DNA of 64,000 nucleotides, from the NCBI RefSeq assembly GCF_039641995.1, contig NZ_CP087714.1, positions 868,001 to 932,000 of the forward strand, written 5' to 3'. Position numbers and translations under genes: made by a program. The notes under the pieces were generated by a model that was not told the DNA's origin, searched no databases, and saw only the letters and a list, made by a program, of their open reading frames with translations. Of the stretch, positions 33,336 through 42,994 are shown one piece after another (the stretch's first letter is position 1; every line of letters starts with the position of its first letter). This DNA is from Geoglobus acetivorans (GTDB lineage Archaea > Halobacteriota > Archaeoglobi > Archaeoglobales > Archaeoglobaceae).

Positions 33336-33731
33336 CTATATCTCGTATCCTGCTTGTTTCCAGGCGATAACTCCTCCATCAAGCTCATATACGTTTTTGT
33401 AACCCATTTCTGTTAGTTTGGATGCAGCAATTTTGCTCATAAATCCACTCCTGCAGTAAACAAGTATTTTTGTGCTTTTGTCCTTTGGCAGCAGGTCTTC
33501 TGAGCTTTCTATCTTATTGTAGGGTATCCAGGCGTCAGTTCCAGGGATGTGCTTCTGTTCTGGAATGTGCACATCTATCACAAAAACGTCCTCGTTCTGC
33601 ATCATGCGGTAAAACTCCTCGGGTAATACAGAATGATACTCCTTTTCCCCGGCGAAGAGAGTGAGAACACTGTAGATTATGATTCCTGCTACAAGGACTA
33701 TTCCGACAGCAACAAGAATCTTCGGATTCAT
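33336..33731 (-). CDS. Membrane-anchored rhodanese-like protein
   Basis: A 131-residue protein with an N-terminal helix (residues 4-26) and one rhodanese domain facing outwards. The active-site cysteine is C93 in VYCRSGFMSK, and the conserved FVIDVHIPEQKHIPGT opening is intact. Single-domain rhodaneses carry sulfur or act as thiol-redox proteins. It lies between the DUF411 gene and the copper ATPase cluster but on the opposite strand, so it is divergent from the SHOCT/copB operon. Confidence 0.87.
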   Translation of the reverse strand: MNPKILVAVGIVLVAGIIIYSVLTLFAGEKEYHSVLPEEFYRMMQNEDVFVIDVHIPEQKHIPGTDAWIPYNKIESSEDLLPKDKSTKILVYCRSGFMSKIAASKLTEMGYKNVYELDGGVIAWKQAGYEI

Positions 33732-34004
33732 GGCATCACTCCACGTGAATCTGGTATGATCTCACAGTCTGAGGTTTCGTTGGCTTTTTTATATACCATG
33801 GGTTATATTCTATACTTCAGTGAATAATAATCTTTTGATGCCATTCAAAATTTTTTGGCGTTCTTAACTTGTGCTCCCTTTTCCGGGCGGTGATTTGTGA
33901 TCGTGAAATTGAGCAACATTTGAACGAATGTTCATCCGTTTTTTCAAAAAAGCTTAGCCGGGCAGATAAAAATATATATGTGACATAATGTATAAATTAA
34001 TTTC
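33732..34004. promoter_or_regulatory. Regulatory spacer upstream of the SHOCT/copB operon
   Basis: The 273 bp spacer carries no gene. On the + strand a TATA element (AAAAATATATATG, about 33968-33980) lies about 30 bp before the ATG at 34005. Just after it is ACATAATGT (33983-33991), a palindrome centred on one base, placed like the operator of copA at 36456-36466. Further upstream, TGAAC-GAAT-GTTCA near 33922 is another short inverted repeat. On the minus strand TTTTTATATA-like sequence near 33787 may serve the rhodanese gene. Confidence 0.5.
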
Positions 34005-34328
34005 ATGAACGGATTTGGGATGACCCCCTTCGGGTTTGGATTCTTTGGTTTCGGTATGCTCTTCTGGTGGATCCTCTGGGTCGTCATAGCCTACCTTGTC
34101 TACCAGGATGCGGAAAAGAGAGGAATGAACGGACTGCTGTGGTTTATCCTCGTTTTGATACCGATGGTTGGAATAATTGCACTGATAATCTACCTGATCG
34201 TGAGGGAGACCCAGCCTCAGGCAAAGGAGGAAAAGAAGTCTTCCCTCGAGATACTGAAGGAGAGGTATGCGAAAGGGGAGATAAGCCACGAGGAGTACGA
34301 GAGAATGAAAAAGGAACTTGAGGAATAG
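34005..34328 (+). CDS. SHOCT-domain membrane protein
   Basis: A 107-residue protein: a glycine/phenylalanine-rich N-terminus ([13 protein letters not shown]), two hydrophobic helices ([13 protein letters not shown] and [23 protein letters not shown]), and a C-terminal SHOCT domain ([25 protein letters not shown]). SHOCT domains are short helical oligomerisation units. Such proteins often lie next to heavy-metal ATPases. It is the first gene of the copB operon; copB starts 16 bp after it. Confidence 0.82.
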   Translation: MNGFGMTPFGFGFFGFGMLFWWILWVVIAYLVYQDAEKRGMNGLLWFILVLIPMVGIIALIIYLIVRETQPQAKEEKKSSLEILKERYAKGEISHEEYERMKKELEE

Positions 34329-34344
34329 ACGGGGGGTCGGAAAA

Positions 34345-36390
34345 ATGGAGAAGATGGATCACGGTGGTGAACACGGCCACGGGATGCATGAGGAAAAGCA
34401 GGATATGGGCGAGCAAGGAGCACATGGGGGTCACGGGGACAGGGGCAAGCCCCATGTTCATGACCACCACAAGATGATGATGGAGGACTTCAAAAAGAGA
34501 TTCTACATCTCCACGGCCCTCACTGTTCCCATACTTCTGCTGTCACCTTTAATACAGCGCCTTCTCGGAATATCCATAGCATTTCCAGGGGATGGCCTTG
34601 TTTTGTTCGCTCTTTCGTCGTTTGTTTACTTCTACGGCGGATATCCGTTTTTCAAGGGATTCTTCGAAGAGCTGACAAAGACCCGCCCCGGAATGATGAC
34701 TTTAATCTCGGTTGCCATTTCGGCGGCATACATTTACAGCTCGGCGGTGGTGTTCGGGCTTGAGGGCAAGTACTTCTTCTGGGAGCTTGCAACTCTGATA
34801 GACATCATGCTGCTCGGACACTACATAGAGATGAAGTCTGTTCTTGGGGCATCAAGGGCCCTCGAGGAGCTCGTCAAAATAATGCCCTCCACCGCTCACC
34901 TGATCAGGAATGGAGAGGTTGAGGAGGTTCCGGTTGAGCAGCTTAACCCAGGGGATGTGGTGCTCATAAGGCCGGGAGAGAAGATACCCGTTGACGGCAT
35001 CGTCGTCGAGGGAGAAAGCTACGTTGACGAGTCAATGCTTACCGGAGAGAGCAGACCCGTAACGAAAAAACCGGGAGACGAGGTCATAGGCGGATCGGTG
35101 AACATGGAAGGGTCGCTGAAAGTCGAGGTTAAGAAAACGGGAAAGGAAACCTATCTCAGCCAGATTATCGAGCTTGTGAGGCAGGCTCAGGAGAGCAAGT
35201 CGAGAACTCAGGACCTGGCGAACAAGGCCGCCTTCTACCTGACAATCATCGCTCTCAGTGCGGGAACAATCACGTTTGCGGCATGGATCCTCCTGGGCAA
35301 GGACCTTGCGTTTGCGGTTGAAAGAGCGGTTACCGTGATGGTTATTTCATGCCCGCACGCTCTGGGACTTGCGGTCCCTCTGGTCGTTGCGGTCTCGACA
35401 TCCCTCGCAGCCCAGAACGGGTTGCTGATAAGAAACAGACAGGCGTTCGAAAGGACAAAGGAGCTTCAGGCGGTTGTGTTCGACAAAACCGGAACGCTGA
35501 CGGAAGGAAAATTCGGCGTTACAGACATAATCGCCTTCACAGGCAGTGAGGATGAGGTGCTGAGGATTGCGGCGAGCATGGAAATGCATTCAGAACATCC
35601 GATTGCGAGGAGCATAGTTGAGGAGGCTGAAAAGAGGGGCCTGAAGCTTGAAGAAGTCGAGAACTTCAGGGCAATCCCCGGAAAGGGCATCGAGGCGCAG
35701 ATTGGTGGTACGACATACATGGTGGTCAGTCCGGGATATCTCAGGGAAAAGGGCATTGAGGCTGGAGAAGAGGCCGAGAAACTTGCGGCTCAGGGTAAGA
35801 CAGTGGTTTATCTGCTGAAAGACTCGGAGCTTGCGGGAGTGATTGCTCTTGCCGACAGAGTAAAGCCCGAGTCAAGAGAAGCTGTGGAAAAGCTGAAGAA
35901 GATGGGCATAAAGTGCATGATGCTCACCGGAGACAACGAGCTTGTGGCGAAATGGGTGGCTGAAGAGCTTGGCCTCGATGAGTACTTTGCCGAGGTTTTG
36001 CCACATGAAAAGGCAGAGATGGTGGCGAAGGTTCAGGAGAAGTACGTAACTGCCATGGTTGGAGACGGCATAAACGATGCCCCAGCTTTAGCTCAGGCTG
36101 ACGTTGGTATAGCCATAGGTGCAGGCACGGATGTGGCCATTGAGACCGCTGACATAATTCTTGTCAGAAGTGATCCGAGGGATGTTGTCAAAATAGTTGA
36201 ACTTTCGAAGAAAACATACGCCAAGATGATTCAGAACCTGATCTGGGCGACAGGGTACAACAGCGTGGCAATACCTCTTGCAGCTGGTGTGGCCTACGGC
36301 CTCGGAATTCTCCTGACTCCCGCCATAGGTGCTGCTCTGATGTCCCTCAGCACGGTGATAGTTGCAATAAATGCGAGATTGCTGAAATAA
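34345..36390 (+). CDS. copB: Copper-exporting P1B-type ATPase CopB
   Basis: A 681-residue P-type ATPase of the CopB class (CPH in the membrane), which in Archaeoglobus prefers Cu(II). The N-terminus is histidine-rich ([23 protein letters not shown]) in place of HMA domains. Key motifs are SCPHALG near residue 335, DKTGTLT near 379, the HP dipeptide in SEHPIARS of the N domain, MLTGDN near 527 and GDGINDAPA near 572. ATG 34345 was preferred to the open frame from 34318 because a G-rich ribosome site lies just before it. It probably cooperates with copA downstream. Confidence 0.94.
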   Translation: MEKMDHGGEHGHGMHEEKQDMGEQGAHGGHGDRGKPHVHDHHKMMMEDFKKRFYISTALTVPILLLSPLIQRLLGISIAFPGDGLVLFALSSFVYFYGGYPFFKGFFEELTKTRPGMMTLISVAISAAYIYSSAVVFGLEGKYFFWELATLIDIMLLGHYIEMKSVLGASRALEELVKIMPSTAHLIRNGEVEEVPVEQLNPGDVVLIRPGEKIPVDGIVVEGESYVDESMLTGESRPVTKKPGDEVIGGSVNMEGSLKVEVKKTGKETYLSQIIELVRQAQESKSRTQDLANKAAFYLTIIALSAGTITFAAWILLGKDLAFAVERAVTVMVISCPHALGLAVPLVVAVSTSLAAQNGLLIRNRQAFERTKELQAVVFDKTGTLTEGKFGVTDIIAFTGSEDEVLRIAASMEMHSEHPIARSIVEEAEKRGLKLEEVENFRAIPGKGIEAQIGGTTYMVVSPGYLREKGIEAGEEAEKLAAQGKTVVYLLKDSELAGVIALADRVKPESREAVEKLKKMGIKCMMLTGDNELVAKWVAEELGLDEYFAEVLPHEKAEMVAKVQEKYVTAMVGDGINDAPALAQADVGIAIGAGTDVAIETADIILVRSDPRDVVKIVELSKKTYAKMIQNLIWATGYNSVAIPLAAGVAYGLGILLTPAIGAALMSLSTVIVAINARLLK

Positions 36391-36442
36391 CTTTCTGTTA
36401 TTTTTCCAATTCATTTTTTTTACAGTGCGTCAGGAGTTAATG

Positions 36443-36470
36443 CTATATTTTATGGTTACAATGTAAGTGT
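36443..36470 (+). promoter_or_regulatory. copA promoter with palindromic operator
   Basis: A TATA element (CTATATTTTA, 36443-36452) is followed by TTACAATGTAA (36456-36466), a perfect palindrome about a single base, which lies between TATA and the GTG start at 36471. The TACA/TGTA half-sites recall the operators of CopY/BlaI-type winged-helix repressors. The related ACATAATGT is found at the same place in front of the SHOCT/copB operon. Confidence 0.55.
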
Positions 36471-38897
36471 GTGAGCAAAAAAATTAAGCTTAAGGTAGAG
36501 GGGATGACCTGTGCATCCTGTGCAAGGACAGTCGAGACAGCAGCGATGCAGGTAGATGGAGTCAGGAAAGCGAGCGTCAATCTGGCCACGGAATCTCTTC
36601 AGCTTGAACTGGACCCCGAAAAGGCAAGAATCGAGGAGATAAAAAAGGCAATCGAAGAGGTGGGCTATAGAATCCCGGAAGAGGAGAAAGCAGTTGTGGT
36701 GAAAATAGGCGGGATGACCTGTGCTTCATGTGCCAAAACCATTGAAGTTGCGGTTGGCAGTCTTGATGGGGTAAAGAGCATTACCGTCAACCTCGCAACC
36801 GAAAGTGCCAGGATTGTCTACAATCCTTCGGTTACCGAAATTGAGGACATCAGAAAGGCCATAGAGGAAGTCGGTTATCAGTTTCTGGGTATTGAAGGTG
36901 AAGAGCTGAAAGAGGAGGCCAAGGGGGACCACGTCAGGGAGATGAAGAAAAAACTCGCATTTGCGTCGGTATTCGGTGCAGTTCTTCTTGTCATGCAGTA
37001 TGGAAAGTATGTTGGCCTTCCCGAAATACCCTACAACAGCATCATCCAGTTCATTCTCGCTACACCTGTCATGCTCTATTCGGGCAGGGAGATGTTCCTT
37101 GCCGCAGTGAGAGCCCTCAGACACAGAATGCTCAACATGGATGTGATGTACTCGATGGGTGTCGGCTCGGCATACACCGCAAGCGTCCTGTCAACAATAG
37201 GGCTTCTGCCCGAGGACTACCTCTTCTACGAGACGGCAGTTCTGCTTCTCGCTTTCCTGCTCCTTGGCAGGACACTCGAAGCGATAGCCAAAGGAAGGAC
37301 GAGCGAGGCAATCAAGAAGCTGATCGGGTTGCAGGCAAAAACCGCCGTCGTCGTCAGGGATGGCAGGGAGATCGAGGTTCCAGTTGAGGAGGTCAGAGTT
37401 GGGGACATTGTCATAGTAAAGCCTGGGGAGAAGATACCTGTTGATGGTGTTGTCATCGAGGGAGAGAGCTACGTTGACGAGTCGATGATCACCGGAGAAC
37501 CGATTCCAGCGCTTAAAAAGAAGGGAGATGAGGTTGTTGGAGCGACCATAAACAAAAATGGCGTGCTGAAAGTCAAAGCCACGAGGGTTGGTAGCGACAC
37601 GCTGCTTGCCCAGATAATAAGGCTCGTTGAGGAGGCAATGGGGAGCAGGCCGCCGATTCAGAAGCTGGCCGACAAGATTGTCGCTTACTTCATACCCGTG
37701 GTGCTGACAATAGCAATAACCTCGTTCATCTACTGGTACTTCATAGCAGGCGTACCGGAAATCTTTGCATTCACGACTCTCGTTGCCGTGCTTGTGATAG
37801 CCTGCCCCTGTGCCTTTGGGCTTGCGACGCCGACTGCACTGACAGTGGGAATGGGCAAGGGTGCGGAGCTTGGAATACTCATCAAGAATGGAGAAGCTCT
37901 TGAGATCGCGAGGAGAGTAACGACCGTCGTGTTCGACAAAACCGGAACACTGACGAAGGGTAAGCCGGAGGTTACGGACATCGTTGCTTTTGAAGGCGAT
38001 GAGACGGAGGTGCTGAGGATTGCGGCAATAGCAGAGAAGAGGAGTGAGCATCCTCTGGCTGAGGCGGTTGTTAGGAAAGCAGAGGAGACAGGAGCGCAGA
38101 TTGACGAGCCAGAGAGATTTGAGGTCATTACAGGAAAGGGAGTAGTTGCTTCACTTAACGGAGAGAAAATACTGGTTGGAAGCAGGAAGCTGATGGCGGA
38201 AAATGGAATGGAGGTGAGCAGCGAGATTGAGGACACACTTCAGAGGCTTGAGAGCGAGGCGAAGACCGCCGTACTCGTGTCACACAACGGCAGGATCATA
38301 GGTGCAATAGGCATCGCGGACAACATAAAACCGTCTGCGAAGGAAGCAATCGAGGAACTTCACAGAATCGGCAAGAAAGTTGCAATGATTACCGGGGATA
38401 ATAGGAGAACTGCCGAAGCTATCGCAAGAAGGCTCGGCATCGACACCGTTCTTGCTGAGGTTCTCCCACACCAGAAGGCTGAGGAGGTAAAGAGGCTTCA
38501 GAAAAATGGAGAAGTGGTTGCGTTCGTTGGAGACGGCATAAACGATGCCCCAGCTTTAGCTCAGGCAGATCTTGGCATAGCGATTGGAAGTGGAACTGAC
38601 GTGGCCATAGAGAGCGGAGAGATTGTGCTTATGAGGGACGATTTGCGCGATGTTGTTGCAGCAATACAGCTCAGTGAGAAGACTCTGAACAAGATAAAGC
38701 AGAACCTGTTCTGGGCTATGATCTACAACACCATACTGATTCCGGTGGCCGCGGGAGTTCTTTATCCGGTGTTCGGCATAGTCTTCAGGCCTGAATGGGC
38801 TGGACTGGCAATGGCGATGAGTAGTGTGAGCGTGGTCACAAACTCGCTGCTGATGAAGAACTATATCCCGCCGGTTAATAGAAGAGCGAAATCGTAA
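36471..38897 (+). CDS. copA: Cu(I)-exporting P1B-type ATPase CopA
   Basis: An 808-residue CopA. Two N-terminal HMA domains carry GMTCASCA (near residues 10-18 and 82-90). The membrane copper site is CPC in [13 protein letters not shown] near residue 443. Phosphorylation motif DKTGTLT is near 488, SEHPLAEA in the N domain, MITGDN near 640 and GDGINDAPA near 686. The start is a GTG placed 5 bp after a palindromic site. Codon-level similarity to copB is high in several catalytic segments, including a 41 bp identical block. Confidence 0.96.
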   Translation: MSKKIKLKVEGMTCASCARTVETAAMQVDGVRKASVNLATESLQLELDPEKARIEEIKKAIEEVGYRIPEEEKAVVVKIGGMTCASCAKTIEVAVGSLDGVKSITVNLATESARIVYNPSVTEIEDIRKAIEEVGYQFLGIEGEELKEEAKGDHVREMKKKLAFASVFGAVLLVMQYGKYVGLPEIPYNSIIQFILATPVMLYSGREMFLAAVRALRHRMLNMDVMYSMGVGSAYTASVLSTIGLLPEDYLFYETAVLLLAFLLLGRTLEAIAKGRTSEAIKKLIGLQAKTAVVVRDGREIEVPVEEVRVGDIVIVKPGEKIPVDGVVIEGESYVDESMITGEPIPALKKKGDEVVGATINKNGVLKVKATRVGSDTLLAQIIRLVEEAMGSRPPIQKLADKIVAYFIPVVLTIAITSFIYWYFIAGVPEIFAFTTLVAVLVIACPCAFGLATPTALTVGMGKGAELGILIKNGEALEIARRVTTVVFDKTGTLTKGKPEVTDIVAFEGDETEVLRIAAIAEKRSEHPLAEAVVRKAEETGAQIDEPERFEVITGKGVVASLNGEKILVGSRKLMAENGMEVSSEIEDTLQRLESEAKTAVLVSHNGRIIGAIGIADNIKPSAKEAIEELHRIGKKVAMITGDNRRTAEAIARRLGIDTVLAEVLPHQKAEEVKRLQKNGEVVAFVGDGINDAPALAQADLGIAIGSGTDVAIESGEIVLMRDDLRDVVAAIQLSEKTLNKIKQNLFWAMIYNTILIPVAAGVLYPVFGIVFRPEWAGLAMAMSSVSVVTNSLLMKNYIPPVNRRAKS

Positions 38898-38972
38898 TTC
38901 AACAACATTAAATTTTTTTGAAATCCACAGGTTTATAAATTGGTTTTTTAATACTTTACTGGAGGTGTCTTG

Positions 38973-40412
38973 ATGCTGAAGATGAATGGTGCCGGAATGA
39001 TGGGGCTGGCTTTGCTGATCCTGCTCATCCTGACTGTGCCTGCCATGGCCTCAAATCCGCTTGCTGTTGATTACACCATAACGCCTTCAACCGTCAAACC
39101 CGGTGTTGAGGGATATGTGGAAATAATGCTCACCAACCCCGGAACCACTCCCATACAGGACATTTACGTTTTCAGGGTTGATGCCGAGGGGCCGGTGGTT
39201 ATCAAGGACTACCGGAAGGATGTTGGTGATCTATCTCCCGGAACGTCGAGAACCCTGATAGTGAGGTTTTCGGTGCCCGAAACTGCGAAGGCAGGATACT
39301 ATCTGGTTGATGTGGACCTCAGGATGAGAGTTGCAGGCTCATCAGAAAGGTATGTGTTTCAAATACCTGTTGAAGTTCGAGAAGAGAGTCTCGTGGGTCT
39401 CAGCATATCTCCCGAAAAGATCGAGGCGAACACACCTGTCAATCTCACGCTCAGGGTTGAAAATGCTGGTGGAGAGATCAGAAACCTCAGGATATTCTGG
39501 TCGGGCGATGGGCTAATCCCGCTGTCTGAAAGCTCTCCATTGCTAATCCCTTCCATGGGTCCAGGCGATGTGGAGGAGTTCAGTCTCAGGGTGAAAGCTC
39601 TGGAACAGGGGACGGCCGTTCTGGTTTTCAACATCACTTACTCTGATGTTACCGGCAATGTTATCCGGGAGGCCAGAACATTGGCCTTGGACGTTGTTGC
39701 GAAAAATGAGAGCTTTCTGAACGTCACTCTCACGCCCAGCGTACTTGAGATTGGAAGTGGTGGAAAGCTCATTTTCAATCTCGCTGCAGAGGGGACTGAC
39801 GAGCTGAAAAACGTTCTGATCAGCTGGAGGAGCGAGGCGATCATGCCATCTTCATCCAACTCCAGGTTCATAGATTCAATTCAACCCGGAGAGCAAAAGG
39901 CCGTTACATTTGATGTTTTCGTCAATGAAGGCGTTCAGCCCGGCTATTATCCTGTTGAGGTGGCGGTGGAATACGATTATTCGGGGATGAAAGTCAAGTC
40001 GGAAGAGTCGTTCTCAGTTATGGTTACCGGGGATATTTCTCTAACCGCAACGCTCTTCAGGGCTGAGAATGACAAGGTGTTCATCTCGGTTGCCAACACC
40101 GGAAATGCCCCGGCGAAGAATTTGGTTGTTTATGCAAGTTCCGAATACGGAAAGGGTGAGGTGTTTATAGGCGACATGGCTCCGGGTGACGAGGAGATCA
40201 TTGAGGTTGACCAGAAAAATGTCGACACGTCCAAGCCTTACAACATCACGCTGAAGCTTGAATACAGAGATGTTTTCGGCAAAAGGTATTCGGAAGTCAG
40301 TGAAGTGAACGTTCACCACTTCAGAGAGAGTTATTCGTCTACGTACCTTCTGGGTGGGGCTTTACTTCTGGTACTTGTCCTTGGGGCTGTCTGGTATATC
40401 AGGAAAAGGTAG
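38973..40412 (+). CDS. Secreted CARDB/NEW3-like protein of a second ABC system
   Basis: A 479-residue protein with a signal peptide (LALLILLILTVPAMA), about four tandem immunoglobulin-like beta-sandwich repeats (for example VKPGVEGYVEIMLTNPGTTP, ANTPVNLTLRVENAGGEI, VFISVANTGNAPAKNLVVYA), and a C-terminal helix (YLLGGALLLVLVLGAVWYI) with a basic end. The repeats are of the NEW3/CARDB kind found on archaeal surfaces. ATG 38973 has GGAGGTG five bases upstream; the TTG at 38970 is too close to it. It starts an operon with a MacB-type permease and ATPase. Confidence 0.78.
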   Translation: MLKMNGAGMMGLALLILLILTVPAMASNPLAVDYTITPSTVKPGVEGYVEIMLTNPGTTPIQDIYVFRVDAEGPVVIKDYRKDVGDLSPGTSRTLIVRFSVPETAKAGYYLVDVDLRMRVAGSSERYVFQIPVEVREESLVGLSISPEKIEANTPVNLTLRVENAGGEIRNLRIFWSGDGLIPLSESSPLLIPSMGPGDVEEFSLRVKALEQGTAVLVFNITYSDVTGNVIREARTLALDVVAKNESFLNVTLTPSVLEIGSGGKLIFNLAAEGTDELKNVLISWRSEAIMPSSSNSRFIDSIQPGEQKAVTFDVFVNEGVQPGYYPVEVAVEYDYSGMKVKSEESFSVMVTGDISLTATLFRAENDKVFISVANTGNAPAKNLVVYASSEYGKGEVFIGDMAPGDEEIIEVDQKNVDTSKPYNITLKLEYRDVFGKRYSEVSEVNVHHFRESYSSTYLLGGALLLVLVLGAVWYIRKR

Positions 40413-40424
40413 CGGGGAGTGAAA

Positions 40425-41555
40425 ATGGTTTCCATAGCGAGAAAAAATCTGTTCCATGAAAAGGGAAGGCTGGTGATAAGTATAGGAGGTGTTGCGTTCT
40501 CAACCATGCTGATAATGGTTCTGATGGGCGTGTATTACGGAATATTCACCGAAAGCACGATGTATCTGAGGAAGACTAACGCAGACCTGTGGGTGGGACA
40601 GGAGGGCATACATGACACCTGGCACACATACTCTCTGCTGCCGAGAGGGCTTGATGAGGAGATACGGAGGGTTGGTGGAGTTAAGGACGTTCATGAATTT
40701 ATTGGGAGGGCCGTGAGGGCAAAGGTATCCAAGGTGGTGGACAAGGAGGAGACGATATACATCATCGGCTTTGACACGAAAACCGGCGTTGGAGGACCGT
40801 GGGAAATCGTGAAGGGCAAGAAGATACCGCGGGATGGCCAGGTGATAGTGGACAGGGTTTTCGCAACAAGAAACGGTATCGATATTGGAGATAAGATCGA
40901 GGTTGGTGGAGTCGAGCTAACAGTGGTTGGCATCTCCAAAGATACATTTGTTCTTGTCTATTCCTATGCTTTTGTTACAAAGGAGGATGCGGAGAAGATA
41001 TTTGGGGCTGAAGATTTCCTGAATTACTACATGGTGGAGGTCGATAACCCGTTCTTTGCTGAAAAGATAGCAGATAACATAAAGAGCAGGCTCGAAAGTC
41101 TGGGGGTTAAGGTGGACGTTCTCACAAAGCAGAAATTCATAGACAATCACAAGGAGGTGATAGATGAGAGTTTCAGCGCGATACTCCTTCCTCTGGTCTT
41201 CATAGGGTTTTTCATAGGTGTCACGGTTATAGGATTAACGCTGTACACCGCAACTCTGGAGAAGATGAAGGAATATGCGATTTTGAAGGCTATCGGGGCG
41301 GATGAGACGTTCATGATGCGAATAGTGCTGGAACAGGCTTTTACAATCGCCCTGCTTGGATTTGCTGCGGGCTCAATTCTGTCATTTCTGGCGGCAAACC
41401 TAATCCCAAATGTCGCTCCCGAGTTTTATGTGGAAATCAACCTGCAGAACGTGGTCATGACATTCGGTTCCATTGTGGTCATGAGCCTGGTTGCCGCACT
41501 CATACCAATAAGGAGGCTTGAAAGGATAGAGCCAGCAACCGTGTTCCAGGCGTGA
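40425..41555 (+). CDS. MacB-type ABC permease, second system
   Basis: A permease of about 376 residues with one N-terminal helix (LVISIGGVAFSTMLIMVLMGVYY in part), a large external domain (residues 45-250) and three C-terminal helices in FtsX order (LPLVFIGFFIGVTVIGLTL, IVLEQAFTIALLGFAAG, VVMTFGSIVVMSLVAALIP), including EYAILKAIGADETF. It resembles DevC-type as well as MacB permeases. ATG 40425 with GGGGAG upstream is preferred; GTG 40419 is possible. The following ATPase gene begins at its stop codon. Confidence 0.88.
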   Translation: MVSIARKNLFHEKGRLVISIGGVAFSTMLIMVLMGVYYGIFTESTMYLRKTNADLWVGQEGIHDTWHTYSLLPRGLDEEIRRVGGVKDVHEFIGRAVRAKVSKVVDKEETIYIIGFDTKTGVGGPWEIVKGKKIPRDGQVIVDRVFATRNGIDIGDKIEVGGVELTVVGISKDTFVLVYSYAFVTKEDAEKIFGAEDFLNYYMVEVDNPFFAEKIADNIKSRLESLGVKVDVLTKQKFIDNHKEVIDESFSAILLPLVFIGFFIGVTVIGLTLYTATLEKMKEYAILKAIGADETFMMRIVLEQAFTIALLGFAAGSILSFLAANLIPNVAPEFYVEINLQNVVMTFGSIVVMSLVAALIPIRRLERIEPATVFQA

Positions 41556-41560
41556 GGGTG

Positions 41561-42259
41561 ATGGATGTGGATGAGGCGATTCTGGAAGTCAGAAACGTGA
41601 CTAAAATCTACGGTTCTGGAAGAACTGCCGTAAAGGCCGTTGATAATATCTCCTTTTCCATCAGCAGGGGCGAACTTGTTCTCCTCATGGGTCCGTCTGG
41701 CTCTGGCAAAACCACTCTGCTCACCCTCATAAGCGGCCTTCTGAAGCCAACTTCCGGGAGCGTGAAAATAGATGGGGTTGAGATAACCGAACTGAGCCAG
41801 AAGGAGCTTGCAAGGATAAGGCTCGAGAAGATCGGCTTCATATTCCAGCACTTCAATCTTCTCTCAGCTTTAACTGCCCTTGAGAATGTGATGATTCCGC
41901 TGATAATCCGGGGTGTTGGGGAGAGGGAAGCGAGGAAAAGGGCCGAGAAAATCCTTGCGGATTTTGGACTGAAGGACAGAATGCACCACAAACCTGAAGA
42001 CCTTTCTGGAGGGGAGCAGCAGAGGGTGGCGATAGCGAGAGCTGTGATAAGCGATCCGGATTTGATCATTGCAGATGAGCCCACGGCCAACCTGGATTCC
42101 AAGAAGGGGAGAGAAGTCATGGAACTCATACACTCAATGGTGAGGGATGGAAAGGCGGCAATAATTGCAAGCCACGATCCGAGGGTTGAAGATTTCGCGG
42201 ACCGTGTTTTGAGAATGGAGGACGGGAGGTTGAAGAGTGATGAGCGCAAGGGTCCTTGA
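41561..42259 (+). CDS. ABC ATPase, MacB/LolD type, second system
   Basis: A 232-residue ATPase with Walker A GPSGSGKTT, signature LSGGEQQRVAIARAV, Walker B LIIADEPTANLDS and switch histidine in IASHD. FIFQHFNLLSALTALENVM is typical of the class. The gene order here (secreted protein, permease, ATPase) differs from that of the first system (secreted protein, ATPase, permease). The GTG at 41552 would overlap the permease stop; ATG 41561 was taken. The next gene starts inside its last codons. Confidence 0.93.
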   Translation: MDVDEAILEVRNVTKIYGSGRTAVKAVDNISFSISRGELVLLMGPSGSGKTTLLTLISGLLKPTSGSVKIDGVEITELSQKELARIRLEKIGFIFQHFNLLSALTALENVMIPLIIRGVGEREARKRAEKILADFGLKDRMHHKPEDLSGGEQQRVAIARAVISDPDLIIADEPTANLDSKKGREVMELIHSMVRDGKAAIIASHDPRVEDFADRVLRMEDGRLKSDERKGP

Positions 42260-42692
42260 AAAAAGGCGGGTGAGGTCCTGGCACGGGCTTGAATTTGAAA
42301 TAGTCATATGGAGTAACTGGTGGGCAAAAATAGGGTTCATGCTTCACCCTCAGGTGGCCAACTTCATGATGAGGTACGGCCTTCCGGAGAGTGTCAGGGG
42401 CAGAATGGAGGTTCTCCACGAATTCGGCCACGTGCAGATGTTTCCACTCGTTCTGATTTACTATCTGCCGTTTTTGTTTCTCGGAATCTCGGGGTGGTGG
42501 GAATTCACCATTGTTACCGCAGGAATGCTGCTTTTCTGGGAAATTCTTGCCGAGGCCTATGTGGCTGTGAAGTTTGATGGATACTCTGAGGTTTACAGAG
42601 AGAACCTTCACCCGTTTGCGGTCATTTACTGGGTTTTAATCGTTACAGCAGTTTTGCTTCCTGCGATTGCTGTAATTGCTGGAGTGCTGTAA
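42240..42692 (+). CDS. Membrane protein with HExxH zinc-peptidase motif
   Basis: A 150-residue protein with an amphipathic N-terminus, the motif HEFGH (H60, E61, H64) at the start of the first long hydrophobic segment, two further helices, and acidic residues E101 and E105 (FWEILAEAYV) that could supply a third zinc ligand. I recognise no named family. HExxH at a helix boundary recalls site-2 or M48-like membrane peptidases, but the protein is very short. It overlaps the ABC ATPase gene by 20 bp, so it is part of the second ABC operon. Confidence 0.6.
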   Translation: MSARVLEKRRVRSWHGLEFEIVIWSNWWAKIGFMLHPQVANFMMRYGLPESVRGRMEVLHEFGHVQMFPLVLIYYLPFLFLGISGWWEFTIVTAGMLLFWEILAEAYVAVKFDGYSEVYRENLHPFAVIYWVLIVTAVLLPAIAVIAGVL

Positions 42693-42697
42693 AACCA

Positions 42698-42780
42698 TGC
42701 GGGGGGTGGGATTCGAACCCACGAAGGCCTGCGCCACTGGACCCTAAATCCAGCGCCTTTGACCGCTCGGCAACCCCCGC
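42698..42780 (-). tRNA. tRNA-Leu (anticodon UAG)
   Basis: The minus strand folds as a class II tRNA: acceptor GCGGGGG pairs with CCCCCGC, discriminator A at 42698, D arm GCCGAGCGGTCAAAGGC, anticodon arm CTGGA-TTTAGGG-TCCAG giving anticodon UAG, a long variable arm and T arm GTGGG-TTCGAAT-CCCAC. No intron is present, and CCA is not encoded. Confidence 0.95.
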
Positions 42781-42994
42781 AAAGTTTGCAGGCAGTCCTG
42801 CGAGATATTGTTAAGAGGATATTAAGTTTTGCGGTAACGTGAATTTGTGAGTGCTCAGGACTTTTGGCAGTCCTGAAAAAATTTACTGTCTGATGCTGGT
42901 GCCAAGTCCTTTTTTACGGATATGGGATCTGGCATGAATTCATTAAACTTCGACCTGATTTGGAGCAATTTATTTTACCATCCAGCACATAGAT
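42781..42994. other. Spacer with two hairpins sharing GGCAGTCCTG
   Basis: This 214 bp region lies between tRNA-Leu (minus) and a radical SAM gene (plus). It contains a small hairpin, GCAGG-CAGT-CCTGC (42788-42801), and a stronger one, TCAGGACT-TTTGGC-AGTCCTGA (42855-42876). Both right arms include the same GGCAGTCCTG. The region must also hold the tRNA-Leu promoter and, near 42970, a TATA-like TTTATTTTACC for the radical SAM gene. Confidence 0.45.
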
